Assembly (NCBI GenBank): GCA_037142875.1
Contig: JBAWZV010000016.1
Span: 1 to 23,687, forward strand
Direction: 5' to 3'
From: PALSA-600 sp037142875
Lineage (GTDB): Bacteria > Actinomycetota > Thermoleophilia > Gaiellales > Gaiellaceae
Length of the DNA stretch: 23,687 bases
The notes under the pieces are model-generated. The model saw only the letters and a program-made list of their open reading frames with translations, had not been told where the DNA came from and searched no databases. Below are positions 6,926 through 13,751 of this stretch, one piece after another. Position numbers and translations under genes: made by a program. Within the stretch, counting starts at the first letter, position 1, and each line of letters begins with the position of its first letter.

Positions 6926-8065
6926 TCAGGCCGCGGAGCGCTCTTCGTAGGCAGCGAAGGCCGCGGTCATCGCGACGCCACGCTCGATCTTCGCACCCAT
7001 GGCGGTGAGCGAGAGCTCGATCGCTGCAAGCGCCGCCGAGATATCGAAGATGTCGAACCAGCCGATGTGGCCGATGCGGAAGATCTTGCCCTTGTAGGCA
7101 CCCTGACCCGGCGCGAGCGTGACACCGTGATGCTTGCGCAGGTGCCGCAGCAGCTCCGTGCCGTCGATGCCCTCGGGGCAGTTGACGGCGGTGACCACCG
7201 CAGAGGAGTCGTCGTCGGGCGAGAAGAGCTCAAGACCCATCGCCTTGATGCCGGCACGGGCTGCGCGGCCAAGCCGCATGTGGCGGTCGAACGCCGCGTC
7301 GAGACCGTCGTCGAGGAGCATCCCGAGAGCGACATCGAGCCCCTTGATCAGCGAGACGGCCGGCGTGAAGGCAGCGTCAAACGCCTCCTGCGCCTTGTGG
7401 GTCGCGCGCCAGTCGAAGTAGAAGCTGCGGGACGGCGGCAGCTTGTCCCAGAGGTGATCGGCGACGCTCGTCATCGCAAGTCCGGGCGGGCACATGAGCG
7501 CCTTCTGCGAGCCGGAGACGACAACGTCGATACCCCAGGCGTCGGTCTCAAGCGCGACCGCGCCAAGCGAGGAGACGGCATCGACGACGACCGTGACATC
7601 CTTGCCAACAGCTGCCTTGATCGCCTGAACGTCGGCGACGACGCCTGTTGACGTCTCGGACTGCGTGCAGAGCAGAACCTTTGCGCCGCTCTCGGCGACC
7701 GCAGCGGCAATCTCGGACGGCACCGGCTTCTCGCCCCACGCGTAGTCGATCCGCTGGGTGTCGAGGCCGTAGTGGCCCGTGATCTTCGTCCAGCGCTCAC
7801 CGAACGCGCCCGCGACGACAGCTGCGACGCGATCGCCGGGAGCAAGCAGGTTCGTGACGGCGGAGTCGAGCGCGCCTGTCCCGGAGGCCGAGAAGAGGAG
7901 CACCTGACTCTGCGTCCGGAAGACCTCCTGCAGCCGCACGAGGCAGCGCTTGTAGATCACCTGGAAGTCGGCGCCGCGATGGTGCACCATCGGCTCCGCC
8001 ATTGCGGCGAGCACCTCGGGCGGCACCGGTGTCGGGCCGGGCGTGAACAGGTACTGCTTCTCCAT
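6926..8065 (-). CDS. Class V PLP aminotransferase (alanine/serine-glyoxylate type)
   Basis: A 379-residue fold-type I enzyme of the alanine-glyoxylate/serine-pyruvate aminotransferase family, which moves amino groups between Ala or Ser and glyoxylate or pyruvate. Seen: FTPGPTPVPPEVL at the N-terminus, HHRGADF, the SASGTGALDSAV cofactor loop, TQSETSTGVV, VDAVSSLGA, and SGSQKALMCPPG with Lys188 as the Schiff-base lysine. GRAARAGIKAMGLELF and FRIGHIGWFDIFDI complete the C-terminal domain. The ATG at 8065 has TAGCCT six bases upstream, a leaderless start. The YbaK-type gene follows after 6 bases. The exact substrate (photorespiration-like glyoxylate use, purine breakdown or serine metabolism) cannot be told. 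Confidence 0.92.
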   Translation of the reverse strand: MEKQYLFTPGPTPVPPEVLAAMAEPMVHHRGADFQVIYKRCLVRLQEVFRTQSQVLLFSASGTGALDSAVTNLLAPGDRVAAVVAGAFGERWTKITGHYGLDTQRIDYAWGEKPVPSEIAAAVAESGAKVLLCTQSETSTGVVADVQAIKAAVGKDVTVVVDAVSSLGAVALETDAWGIDVVVSGSQKALMCPPGLAMTSVADHLWDKLPPSRSFYFDWRATHKAQEAFDAAFTPAVSLIKGLDVALGMLLDDGLDAAFDRHMRLGRAARAGIKAMGLELFSPDDDSSAVVTAVNCPEGIDGTELLRHLRKHHGVTLAPGQGAYKGKIFRIGHIGWFDIFDISAALAAIELSLTAMGAKIERGVAMTAAFAAYEERSAA

Positions 8066-8071
8066 ACACCC

Positions 8072-8077
8072 AGGCTA
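8072..8077 (-). promoter_or_regulatory. Leaderless -10 element of the class V aminotransferase gene
   Basis: TAGCCT on the minus strand ends 6 bases before the ATG at 8065. No Shine-Dalgarno site is present. It opens a new transcript downstream of gatB. Confidence 0.6.
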
Positions 8078-8099
8078 GCCGGAGGGGCAGTCGCGACGG

Positions 8100-8114
8100 C
8101 TGGCGAACCGCCAG
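8100..8114 (-). terminator. Hairpin after gatB, terminator-like without T-tract
   Basis: A perfect 6 bp stem (CTGGCG/CGCCAG) with a 3-base loop lies six bases after the gatB stop and before the next gene's -10 box. It has no T-run, a form often seen at gene ends in high-GC actinobacteria. Function is inferred from position. Confidence 0.45.
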
Positions 8115-8119
8115 AGAGG

Positions 8120-9544
8120 TCAGCCGGCGAGCTTCGAGCGCACGCGGTCACTCACAACGCGGGGATCGGCCTTGCCGCGGGTCTCCTTCATCACCTGACC
8201 GACGAAGAATCCGAGGAGACCCTCCTTGCCGCCGCGGAACTGCTCGGCCTGACCGGGGTTCGCAGCGATGACCGCCTCGATCACCGGATCGAGCTCCGAC
8301 ACGTCGCTCACCGCCTTCTGCGCGACGTACGGATCGGCACTGAACCCGGGGTCGCCAAGGTGCGTGAGCGCCTCGTCGAAGACCGCCCGCGGGATCTCGG
8401 AGCGGGCCGAGACGAGCTTCGCGAGCTCGCGTGCGTCGACGGCGGCCGGGTCGATTCCGGCGGCAACGAATGCGTTTGCAAGCACGTTTGCCGTCTCCTT
8501 GGCGTCCGCGCCCGCCTCGACGACCGCCGACCAGAGGCGGTCGAGGCTGCCGGTGACGAGCACGTCGGCGTCGTAGAACGACAGCGTGTCTGCGATCCGT
8601 CCGATACGGGCGCTCGGCAGCTCGCCGATCTGCTGGCGCAGCTGCTCGACGAGCTCGAGCGGCGGGTAGATCGGCACAAGATCAGGCTCCGGGAAGTAGC
8701 GGTAGTCCTGCGCCTCCTCCTTGGAACGGGTCGGCGGCGACTCCTCGTTGCCCGGATCGAAGTGGAGCGTCTCCTGCACGACGACACCGCCGGACTCGTA
8801 GATCGCTACCTGGCGGGTGATCTCCTTCTCTATCCCCTTCGCGGCGAAGTTGAACGAGTTCATGTTCTTCAGCTCGGTGCGGGTGCGCAGCTCTGTCGTC
8901 CCGGCGGGACGGACGGAGACGTTCACGTCGAAACGCATCGACCCCTTCTCGAGTTCCGCGTCGGAGAGACCAAGCTCGACGACCGTCTGGCGCAGCAACT
9001 GCAGGAAGCGCTTGGCCACCTCGGAGCTGTGGATGTCGGGCTCGGTCACGATCTCAAGCAGCGCAGAGCCGCCGCGATTGAAGTCGACAAGCGTCGCCGT
9101 CGCACCGTGGAGACGACCTGACGCAGCGACGTGAACGTTCTTCGCCGCATCCTCCTCGAGGTGGGCACGCGTGATGCCGATCACGATGTCGCCGTCGGCG
9201 GTCGGGACAAGCAGCGACCCGCCCGAGCAGAGAGGCTCGTCGTACTGGGAGATCTGGTAGGCCTTCGACAGGTCAGGGTAGAAGTAGTTCTTGCGGTGGA
9301 AGACGGCCCGGTCGGCGATCGTGCAGCCGAGCGCGAGGCCGAGCTTGACGGTCTCCTCGATCGCCCGGCGGTTCGGCACCGGCAGCGCCCCGGGGAACGC
9401 GAGACACACCGGACAGGTCTGCGAGTTCGGCTCGCCGCCCGCGCCGTTCTTGCAGCGGCAGAACATCTTCGTCTCGGTCTTCAGCTGGACGTGGATCTCG
9501 AGCCCGATCACGGGCTCCCACGTCACGCCGGTCTCGCCGCTCAT
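8120..9544 (-). CDS. gatB: Asp-tRNA(Asn)/Glu-tRNA(Gln) amidotransferase subunit B
   Basis: The kinase and tRNA-binding subunit of GatCAB, which phosphorylates Glu on Glu-tRNA(Gln) (or Asp on Asp-tRNA(Asn)) before amidation. The 474 residues include EPVIGLEIHVQLKT at the active site, a zinc site of four cysteines (CRC and CPVC), FHRKNYFYPDLSKAYQISQY, RTRTELKNMNSF and EEAQDYRYFPEPDL. A C-terminal YqeY-like tail ends in MKETRGKADP. The ATG at 9544 overlaps the gatA stop as ATGA, so translation is coupled. A longer in-frame extension to 10078 runs antisense-free through gatA in another frame and looks like noise. Its presence suggests the organism makes Gln-tRNA and/or Asn-tRNA indirectly. Confidence 0.97.
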   Translation of the reverse strand: MSGETGVTWEPVIGLEIHVQLKTETKMFCRCKNGAGGEPNSQTCPVCLAFPGALPVPNRRAIEETVKLGLALGCTIADRAVFHRKNYFYPDLSKAYQISQYDEPLCSGGSLLVPTADGDIVIGITRAHLEEDAAKNVHVAASGRLHGATATLVDFNRGGSALLEIVTEPDIHSSEVAKRFLQLLRQTVVELGLSDAELEKGSMRFDVNVSVRPAGTTELRTRTELKNMNSFNFAAKGIEKEITRQVAIYESGGVVVQETLHFDPGNEESPPTRSKEEAQDYRYFPEPDLVPIYPPLELVEQLRQQIGELPSARIGRIADTLSFYDADVLVTGSLDRLWSAVVEAGADAKETANVLANAFVAAGIDPAAVDARELAKLVSARSEIPRAVFDEALTHLGDPGFSADPYVAQKAVSDVSELDPVIEAVIAANPGQAEQFRGGKEGLLGFFVGQVMKETRGKADPRVVSDRVRSKLAG

Positions 9545-10956
9545 GCGAGCCTGCCCGGGACGGGATCGAAGCCGATGGCGCCCTCCAGGGCGTGACCTGC
9601 CCGGTAGAGGAGGTTCTCTGAGAACTGCGGCCCGACAAGCTGCAGGCCGACCGGCAGACCATCCGAGAGCCCGCACGGGATCGAGAGCCCCGGCAGCCCG
9701 GCCATGTTCGACGGGATCGTCAGCACGTCGGTGAGGTACATCGCAAGCGGGTCGGCGGACTTCTCCCCCAGCCGGAACGCGGTCGTCGCGCACGTCGGTG
9801 AGATCAGCAGGTCGAACTTCTCGAAGAGCGCGTCGTGCTCGCGCTTGATCACTGTCCGCACCTTCTGAGCGGTGCCGTAGTAGGCGTCGTAGTACCCGGA
9901 CGAGAGCGCGTAGGTGCCGATCATGATCCGGCGCTTCGACTCGTCGCCGAGAAAGTCGTGCCGGGTGCGCATCACCATCTCGCGGAAGTCGGGGCCGTCG
10001 CTGCGAGCGCCATAGCGAACACCGTCGAAGCGGGCGAGATTCGCCGAGGCCTCCGCCGGGGCGATCAGGTAGTAACACGGCAGCCCGTAGTCGACCGAGA
10101 GCGGCAACTCACACTCGTCGATCTCGGCGCCGAGCGACTCGGCAAGGGCGATCGCCGAGGCGACCGCGGCCTTCACACCCGGCTCGATCCCGTCGAGGTC
10201 GTTCAGCTGGCGCGGCAGACCGATCCGCAGGCCCTTCAGATCCTCGCTCTCCGGCAAGAGCACCGGCGGGACGTCGACCGTCGTCGAGTCGTGGACGTCG
10301 CGGCCGCTGATGATCCGATAGAGCAGCGCGTTGTCCCGCACGTTGCGCGTGACCGGCCCGACCTGGTCGAGGCTCGAGGCGAACGCGACGACGCCGTAGC
10401 GCGACACCGTCCCGTAGGTCGGGCGCAGGCCGACGTTGCCGCAGAACGCGGAGGGAAGCTTGATCGAGCCGCCCGTGTCGGAGCCGAGCGCCCACGGCGC
10501 GAGCCCTGCGGCGACCGCGGCTGCCGAGCCGCCGCCGGAGCCGCCCGGAACGCGGTCGAGATCCCACGGGTTGTGCGTCGGGCCGTACGCGGAGTTCTCG
10601 GTGGACGAGCCCATCGCGAACTCGTCGGTGTTCGTCTTGCCAAGACACGGCATCGACGCCGCCTTGCAGCGCGCAGCGACCGTCGCGTCGAAGACGGGAA
10701 CGTACGGCTCGAGGATCTTCGAGCCGGCCGTGGTGCGGATCCCCTTTGTCGAGATGACGTCCTTGATCGCGATCGGGATGCCGTCGCCCTCGGGCTCGTC
10801 GACGAGGGTGAGGAAGGCGTTCAGCTCAGGGTTCTGGGCGTCGATCGCTGCCCGGTAGGCCTCCCAGAGCTCGCGTGAGGTCGCCTCGCCGCGCTCGAGG
10901 AGCCCGAGCGCATCCTCGGCAGAGAGACGGAGCGTGTCGATTCCGTGCGCGCCCAT
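9541..10956 (-). CDS. gatA: Asp-tRNA(Asn)/Glu-tRNA(Gln) amidotransferase subunit A
   Basis: The glutaminase subunit of GatCAB: it frees ammonia from glutamine and channels it to GatB. It is an amidase-signature enzyme of 471 residues with the Ser-cisSer-Lys triad visible as Lys65 (IAIKD), Ser140 (PGGSGGGSA) and Ser164 (SDTGGSI). Also typical are KTNTDEFAMGSSTENSAYG and RPTYGTVSRYG. The canonical GGSSGGS has Gly for the second Ser, and IRQPAAFCG reads IKLPSAFCG; both are tolerated changes. The ATG at 10956 follows the gatC stop by two bases. It sits between gatC and gatB in the classic order. Confidence 0.97.
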   Translation of the reverse strand: MGAHGIDTLRLSAEDALGLLERGEATSRELWEAYRAAIDAQNPELNAFLTLVDEPEGDGIPIAIKDVISTKGIRTTAGSKILEPYVPVFDATVAARCKAASMPCLGKTNTDEFAMGSSTENSAYGPTHNPWDLDRVPGGSGGGSAAAVAAGLAPWALGSDTGGSIKLPSAFCGNVGLRPTYGTVSRYGVVAFASSLDQVGPVTRNVRDNALLYRIISGRDVHDSTTVDVPPVLLPESEDLKGLRIGLPRQLNDLDGIEPGVKAAVASAIALAESLGAEIDECELPLSVDYGLPCYYLIAPAEASANLARFDGVRYGARSDGPDFREMVMRTRHDFLGDESKRRIMIGTYALSSGYYDAYYGTAQKVRTVIKREHDALFEKFDLLISPTCATTAFRLGEKSADPLAMYLTDVLTIPSNMAGLPGLSIPCGLSDGLPVGLQLVGPQFSENLLYRAGHALEGAIGFDPVPGRLA

Positions 10957-10958
10957 CG

Positions 10959-11240
10959 TCAGGCCGGGGGAACCCGGAAGTAGTCGCCGTCACGGTCGGG
11001 GGCGTTCGCGAATGCCTCGTCGAGCGTGAGCGAGGTGTGCGGCACGTCCTCGGCCCAGGCGTTTGCGATCTGGAGCGGATGCGACGTCGCCGGAACATCG
11101 GTGAGGTCGAGCTCGGAGACCTTCGAGACCGCCTCGAGGATCGCGGAGAGCTGCTCCTGGAAGCGCCCCACCTCCTCCTCGGTCAGCTCGAGGCGCGCGA
11201 GACGTGCGACGTGCAGAACCTCTTCTCTCGAGATCGCCAT
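10959..11240 (-). CDS. gatC: Asp-tRNA(Asn)/Glu-tRNA(Gln) amidotransferase subunit C
   Basis: A small, 93-residue stabilising subunit that wraps around the GatA-GatB interface. The family pattern is clear: MAISREEVLHVARLARLEL, then the amphipathic helix with FQEQLSAILEAVSKVSELD, then TSHPLQIANAWAEDVP and a C-terminal DGDYFRVPPA. It is the first gene of the gatCAB operon. Upstream of the ATG is GAGGATGAAGCC, which can be read as a weak ribosome site (GAGGA) or as a leaderless -10 (GAGGAT, 6 bases from the ATG). I cannot decide between them. Confidence 0.95.
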   Translation of the reverse strand: MAISREEVLHVARLARLELTEEEVGRFQEQLSAILEAVSKVSELDLTDVPATSHPLQIANAWAEDVPHTSLTLDEAFANAPDRDGDYFRVPPA

Positions 11241-11298
11241 GGCTTCATCCTCGCAGTTTCCGGCTCACCGACCACAGGGGAGCCCGTGAGATGCGAAA

Positions 11299-11317
11299 GG
11301 GGCCCCGCCGGAGCCCC
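11299..11317 (-). terminator. Probable terminator of the cold-shock gene
   Basis: On the minus strand a 19-base G/C hairpin (GGGGC...GCCCC) is followed only by TTTCGC, so the T-tract is short. It lies 27 bases after the cold-shock gene stop and 58 bases before gatC. It may end the cold-shock transcript and insulate gatCAB. Confidence 0.55.
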
Positions 11318-11344
11318 CTCGCCCGCTTGCTATCCGAAAGAACC

Positions 11345-11545
11345 CTAGGCGGCCTGGACGTTCGCCGCCTGCAGGCCCTTGTCGCCCTGCACGACCTCGA
11401 ACGTCACACGCTGACCCTCGGTCAGCGACGTGTATCCGTCCATCGCGATTGCCGAGAAGTGGACGAACACGTCGTCTCCACCCTCACGCTCGATGAAGCC
11501 AAAGCCCTTCTCGTTCGAAAACCACTTGACGGTGCCTACAGCCAC
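11345..11545 (-). CDS. Cold-shock protein, CspA family
   Basis: A 66-residue OB-fold protein that binds single-stranded RNA and DNA and melts RNA structures. Both RNA-binding motifs are intact: KGFGFI (13-18, RNP1) and VFVHF (26-30, RNP2). The rest, MAVGTVKWFSNEKG and GLQAANVQ, matches the family, and the length is normal. The GTG at 11545 was chosen because AGAAGGAG lies 7 bases upstream and the family begins there. The gene has its own -35/-10 promoter just after folD and a 5' UTR of about 58 bases that opens with a perfect hairpin (11584-11603). That fits RNA-level control, as known for other cold-shock genes. Confidence 0.96.
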   Translation of the reverse strand: MAVGTVKWFSNEKGFGFIEREGGDDVFVHFSAIAMDGYTSLTEGQRVTFEVVQGDKGLQAANVQAA

Positions 11546-11552
11546 GTCGGTG

Positions 11553-11560
11553 CTCCTTCT
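11553..11560 (-). promoter_or_regulatory. Ribosome binding site of the cold-shock gene
   Basis: AGAAGGAG lies 7 bases before the GTG at 11545 and decides the start. It is one of the few strong Shine-Dalgarno sites in the window. Confidence 0.85.
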
Positions 11561-11583
11561 TGACTCGATTCCACTGCCGAACT

Positions 11584-11603
11584 GTCGTCGGTCAAGCGAC
11601 GAC
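11584..11603 (-). promoter_or_regulatory. 5' UTR hairpin of the cold-shock mRNA
   Basis: A perfect 7 bp inverted repeat (GTCGTCG/CGACGAC) with a 6-base loop begins almost exactly at the predicted transcription start (about 11604). It could protect the mRNA 5' end or act in temperature control. Function is inferred. Confidence 0.5.
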
Positions 11604-11610
11604 GGCGGCA

Positions 11611-11639
11611 ACGATAACCGAGCGTGGAGCCGGTTTCAA
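11611..11639 (-). promoter_or_regulatory. Promoter of the cold-shock gene
   Basis: TTGAAA (11634-11639), a 17-base spacer and TATCGT (11611-11616) on the minus strand form a good sigma70-type promoter. It begins 7 bases after the folD stop. Its clear -35 box sets it apart from the leaderless promoters nearby. Confidence 0.75.
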
Positions 11640-11645
11640 CCGCCG

Positions 11646-12479
11646 TCAGCGGCCGCGGAGACGCGCGCAGTGCATGGCGTTCTGGAGCAGGCAGGCGATC
11701 GTCATCGGGCCAACCCCGCCTGGTACCGGCGAGAGGTGACCCGCGACCTCGACGACGCCAGGGTCGACGTCGCCGACAAGGCCCGAGGCGACGCGGTTGA
11801 CACCGACGTCGACGACCGTGGCCCCCGGCTTGACCATCGCTGCGGTGATCAGCGCGGGCCGGCCGACCGCTGCGATCAGCACGTCGGCGCCGCGGGTGTG
11901 CGCCGCGAGGTCGGGTGTGCGGGAGTGACAGACGGTGACGGTTGCGTTGCGCTGAAGGAGCAGATGGATGAGCGGCTTACCAACCCGGTCGCTGCGGCCA
12001 ACGATCACCACATTCACCCCCTCGAGCTGCGTGCTATAGGCGTCGAGGAGCTCCATGACGCCGAGCGCGGTTGCGGGGACGAGCGTCGGGCGCCCGCGGT
12101 AGAGCTGCCCCGCGTTCTCGGGATGGAAGCCGTCAACGTCCTTGCTCGCTGCGACAGCGTCGGTCGCGCGGATCTCGTCGATCTGCGGCGGAAGGGGTGT
12201 CTGCACGAGGATCCCGTCGATCGAGTCGTCCGCGTTCAGCTCGGCGAGCACGGCGAGCAGCTCGGCCTCGGTCGTCTCGGGGCCGAGGCGGCGGTCGACG
12301 GGCGTGATCCCGACCTCCTTCGCTGCGTCGTGCTTGAGTCGGATGTAGACCTCGGAGGCAGGATCGGCGCCGACGAGCACCGTTGCGAGCGCCATCTCAC
12401 CGATCGCGCGAACGTCGGCCGCGACCGCCTCACGAACGCGTGCGGCGAGCGCCTTGCCGTCCATGAGGATCGCCGTCAT
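11646..12479 (-). CDS. folD: Bifunctional methylenetetrahydrofolate dehydrogenase/cyclohydrolase
   Basis: Interconverts 5,10-methylene-THF, methenyl-THF and 10-formyl-THF, feeding one-carbon units to purine and formyl-Met-tRNA synthesis. The 277-residue length is standard. Seen: VGADPASEVYIRLKHDAA with the catalytic Lys, GILVQTPLPP, KDVDGFHPENAG, the Rossmann motif VGRSDRVGKPL and the C-terminal PGGVGPMTI. The ATG at 12479 fits the family start (MTAILMDGKALA), with TAGATT 8 bases upstream. It is divergent from the HMG-CoA reductase homologue with only 32 bases between the two starts. Confidence 0.97.
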   Translation of the reverse strand: MTAILMDGKALAARVREAVAADVRAIGEMALATVLVGADPASEVYIRLKHDAAKEVGITPVDRRLGPETTEAELLAVLAELNADDSIDGILVQTPLPPQIDEIRATDAVAASKDVDGFHPENAGQLYRGRPTLVPATALGVMELLDAYSTQLEGVNVVIVGRSDRVGKPLIHLLLQRNATVTVCHSRTPDLAAHTRGADVLIAAVGRPALITAAMVKPGATVVDVGVNRVASGLVGDVDPGVVEVAGHLSPVPGGVGPMTIACLLQNAMHCARLRGR

Positions 12480-12487
12480 CTGCCACG

Positions 12488-12493
12488 AATCTA
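12488..12493 (-). promoter_or_regulatory. Leaderless -10 element of folD
   Basis: TAGATT on the minus strand ends 8 bases before the folD ATG. It lies 9 bases from the oppositely directed -10 of the HMG-CoA reductase gene. Confidence 0.55.
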
Positions 12494-12502
12494 GCGACCA
12501 AT

Positions 12503-12508
12503 TAGGCT
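12503..12508 (+). promoter_or_regulatory. Leaderless -10 element of the HMG-CoA reductase gene
   Basis: TAGGCT ends 3 bases before the GTG at 12512 and 6 bases before a second in-frame GTG at 12515. The usual 6-8 base spacing in this window argues that 12515 may be the real start. Confidence 0.55.
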
Positions 12509-12511
12509 GGC

Positions 12512-13699
12512 GTGGTGCGTTGGCCGAGGAGAAACGACGAGGCATCGATCCGGGCCCGGCAGGAGATCGTCGGCATCGACGGTCTCGCGACCTCGATCGA
12601 CCTCGCCCCGTTCGCAGGCGCCGCCGAGGCGCTGACCGGGGTTGCGGTGATTCCGGTGTCGGTCTGCCCGGTCGAGATCAACCTCGGAACCTACGAGCTT
12701 GCCGCCGACGGGAGCGTGGCCGAGACCGGCCGCGCAACCGAGGAGGTGTACGTCCCGCTGGCGCACACCGAGGGCAGCCTCACGCTCTCGATGACACGCG
12801 GTGCGACAGCCGCCGGGACGATCACGACCTACGTGCTCGCCGACCGGATCACCCGGGCATCGTGCTTTGTCTGCACCGACGCCGGCGCGGCGATCGCCCT
12901 CGCGCGGTTCATCGAGGCCGAGCTGCCCGTGATGCAACGGTGGCTCGAGGAGTCCGACGACCCGACCCTCTCCCGGCACGCCCGGCTGCGAGAGGTCAAG
13001 ACCCACGTCGTCGGGCCGATGTGCCACGTGCTCTGGGCGTGGACGACCGGCGACGCGGTCGGCCCGAACATGATGACCCGCAACGCCTACGCGCTGAACA
13101 TGGGCTACGTGATGCGGCGCGCGCCCGTCAAGCCGCAGCGCGCGATCCTCGAGGCGAACATGGGCGGCGACAAGAAGCCGTCCCACGAGTTCTTCGGCTC
13201 CGGCCACGGGAAGACCGTGATCGCCGAGGCGTTCCTGTCGGACACGCAGATCGAACGGGTGCTGCGCACGACCGCGGCCGACCTGGAGGCGCTCTCCTGG
13301 GCGGGCACACACGGCGCGGTCGCCTCGGGGATGCAGTCGGTTTCCTTCACCCCCGCGACCGTCATCGCAGCGATCTTCGCGGCGACGGGCCAAGACCTCG
13401 GGATGGTAGGCACGTCCTCGATGGCACACGGGACGGCCCGGCTTGTCGAGGGCGGACTGCACGTCTCGATCCGGTTCCCCGGCCTCGAGGTGGGGACGGT
13501 TGGCGGCGGCACGACGCTTCCGTCAGCGCGCGACTGGCTCGGGTCGATCGGCTGCGCGGGGGCCGGGAACGTCTACCGGTTCGCGCAGATCGTCGCCGCG
13601 GCTGCGCTCGCGCTGGAGATCAGCGCGTCGGCTGCGATGGCAACGGCAGGCAGCGAGAACTTCTTCAAGGCCCACCACGAACGCGGCGGGCTGCGGTAG
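12512..13699 (+). CDS. Divergent hydroxymethylglutaryl-CoA reductase family protein
   Basis: HMG-CoA reductase reduces HMG-CoA to mevalonate with NAD(P)H. In this 395-residue protein all four catalytic residues are in their family contexts: Glu87 (HTEGSL), Lys221 (GGDKKPS), Asp295 (TGQDLG) and His388 (FKAHH). The cofactor motif DAVGPNMMT (compare DAMGMNM), the GRGK-like GSGHGKTVIAEA and EVGTVGGGTTLP are also clear. The N-terminal substrate region is unlike the usual ENVIGYMPLP type, so the subfamily is divergent and the acyl-CoA substrate could differ. The next start, GTG 12515, is equally possible. No other mevalonate-pathway gene is in the window. It is divergent from folD and convergent with pdxS. 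Confidence 0.82.
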   Translation: MVRWPRRNDEASIRARQEIVGIDGLATSIDLAPFAGAAEALTGVAVIPVSVCPVEINLGTYELAADGSVAETGRATEEVYVPLAHTEGSLTLSMTRGATAAGTITTYVLADRITRASCFVCTDAGAAIALARFIEAELPVMQRWLEESDDPTLSRHARLREVKTHVVGPMCHVLWAWTTGDAVGPNMMTRNAYALNMGYVMRRAPVKPQRAILEANMGGDKKPSHEFFGSGHGKTVIAEAFLSDTQIERVLRTTAADLEALSWAGTHGAVASGMQSVSFTPATVIAAIFAATGQDLGMVGTSSMAHGTARLVEGGLHVSIRFPGLEVGTVGGGTTLPSARDWLGSIGCAGAGNVYRFAQIVAAAALALEISASAAMATAGSENFFKAHHERGGLR

Positions 13700-13714
13700 C
13701 AGCGCGAAGAGCGC

Positions 13715-13727
13715 AGGGACAGTCCCT
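13715..13727. repeat. Short palindrome AGGGACAGTCCCT in the convergent gap
   Basis: A perfect 6+6 bp palindrome with a single central base lies between the stops of the HMG-CoA reductase and pdxS genes. A second small hairpin (GCGC/GCGC, about 13702-13714) stands beside it. The 12-mer recurs at 16413-16424 inside the glycosyltransferase gene. It may serve as a bidirectional terminator hairpin. Confidence 0.4.
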
Positions 13728-13751
13728 AGGCGGGATGGTCGTGGCGGCGGG

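Noticed and set aside
7772..9121. 449-codon plus-strand frame opposite gatB and the class V aminotransferase
   Set aside because: It spans two real genes and their intergenic hairpin and promoter, so it cannot be coding with them.
9545..10078. N-terminal extension of GatB by about 178 residues
   Set aside because: The extension overlaps gatA in another frame and shows no homology; the ATG at 9544 in the ATGA overlap is the natural start.
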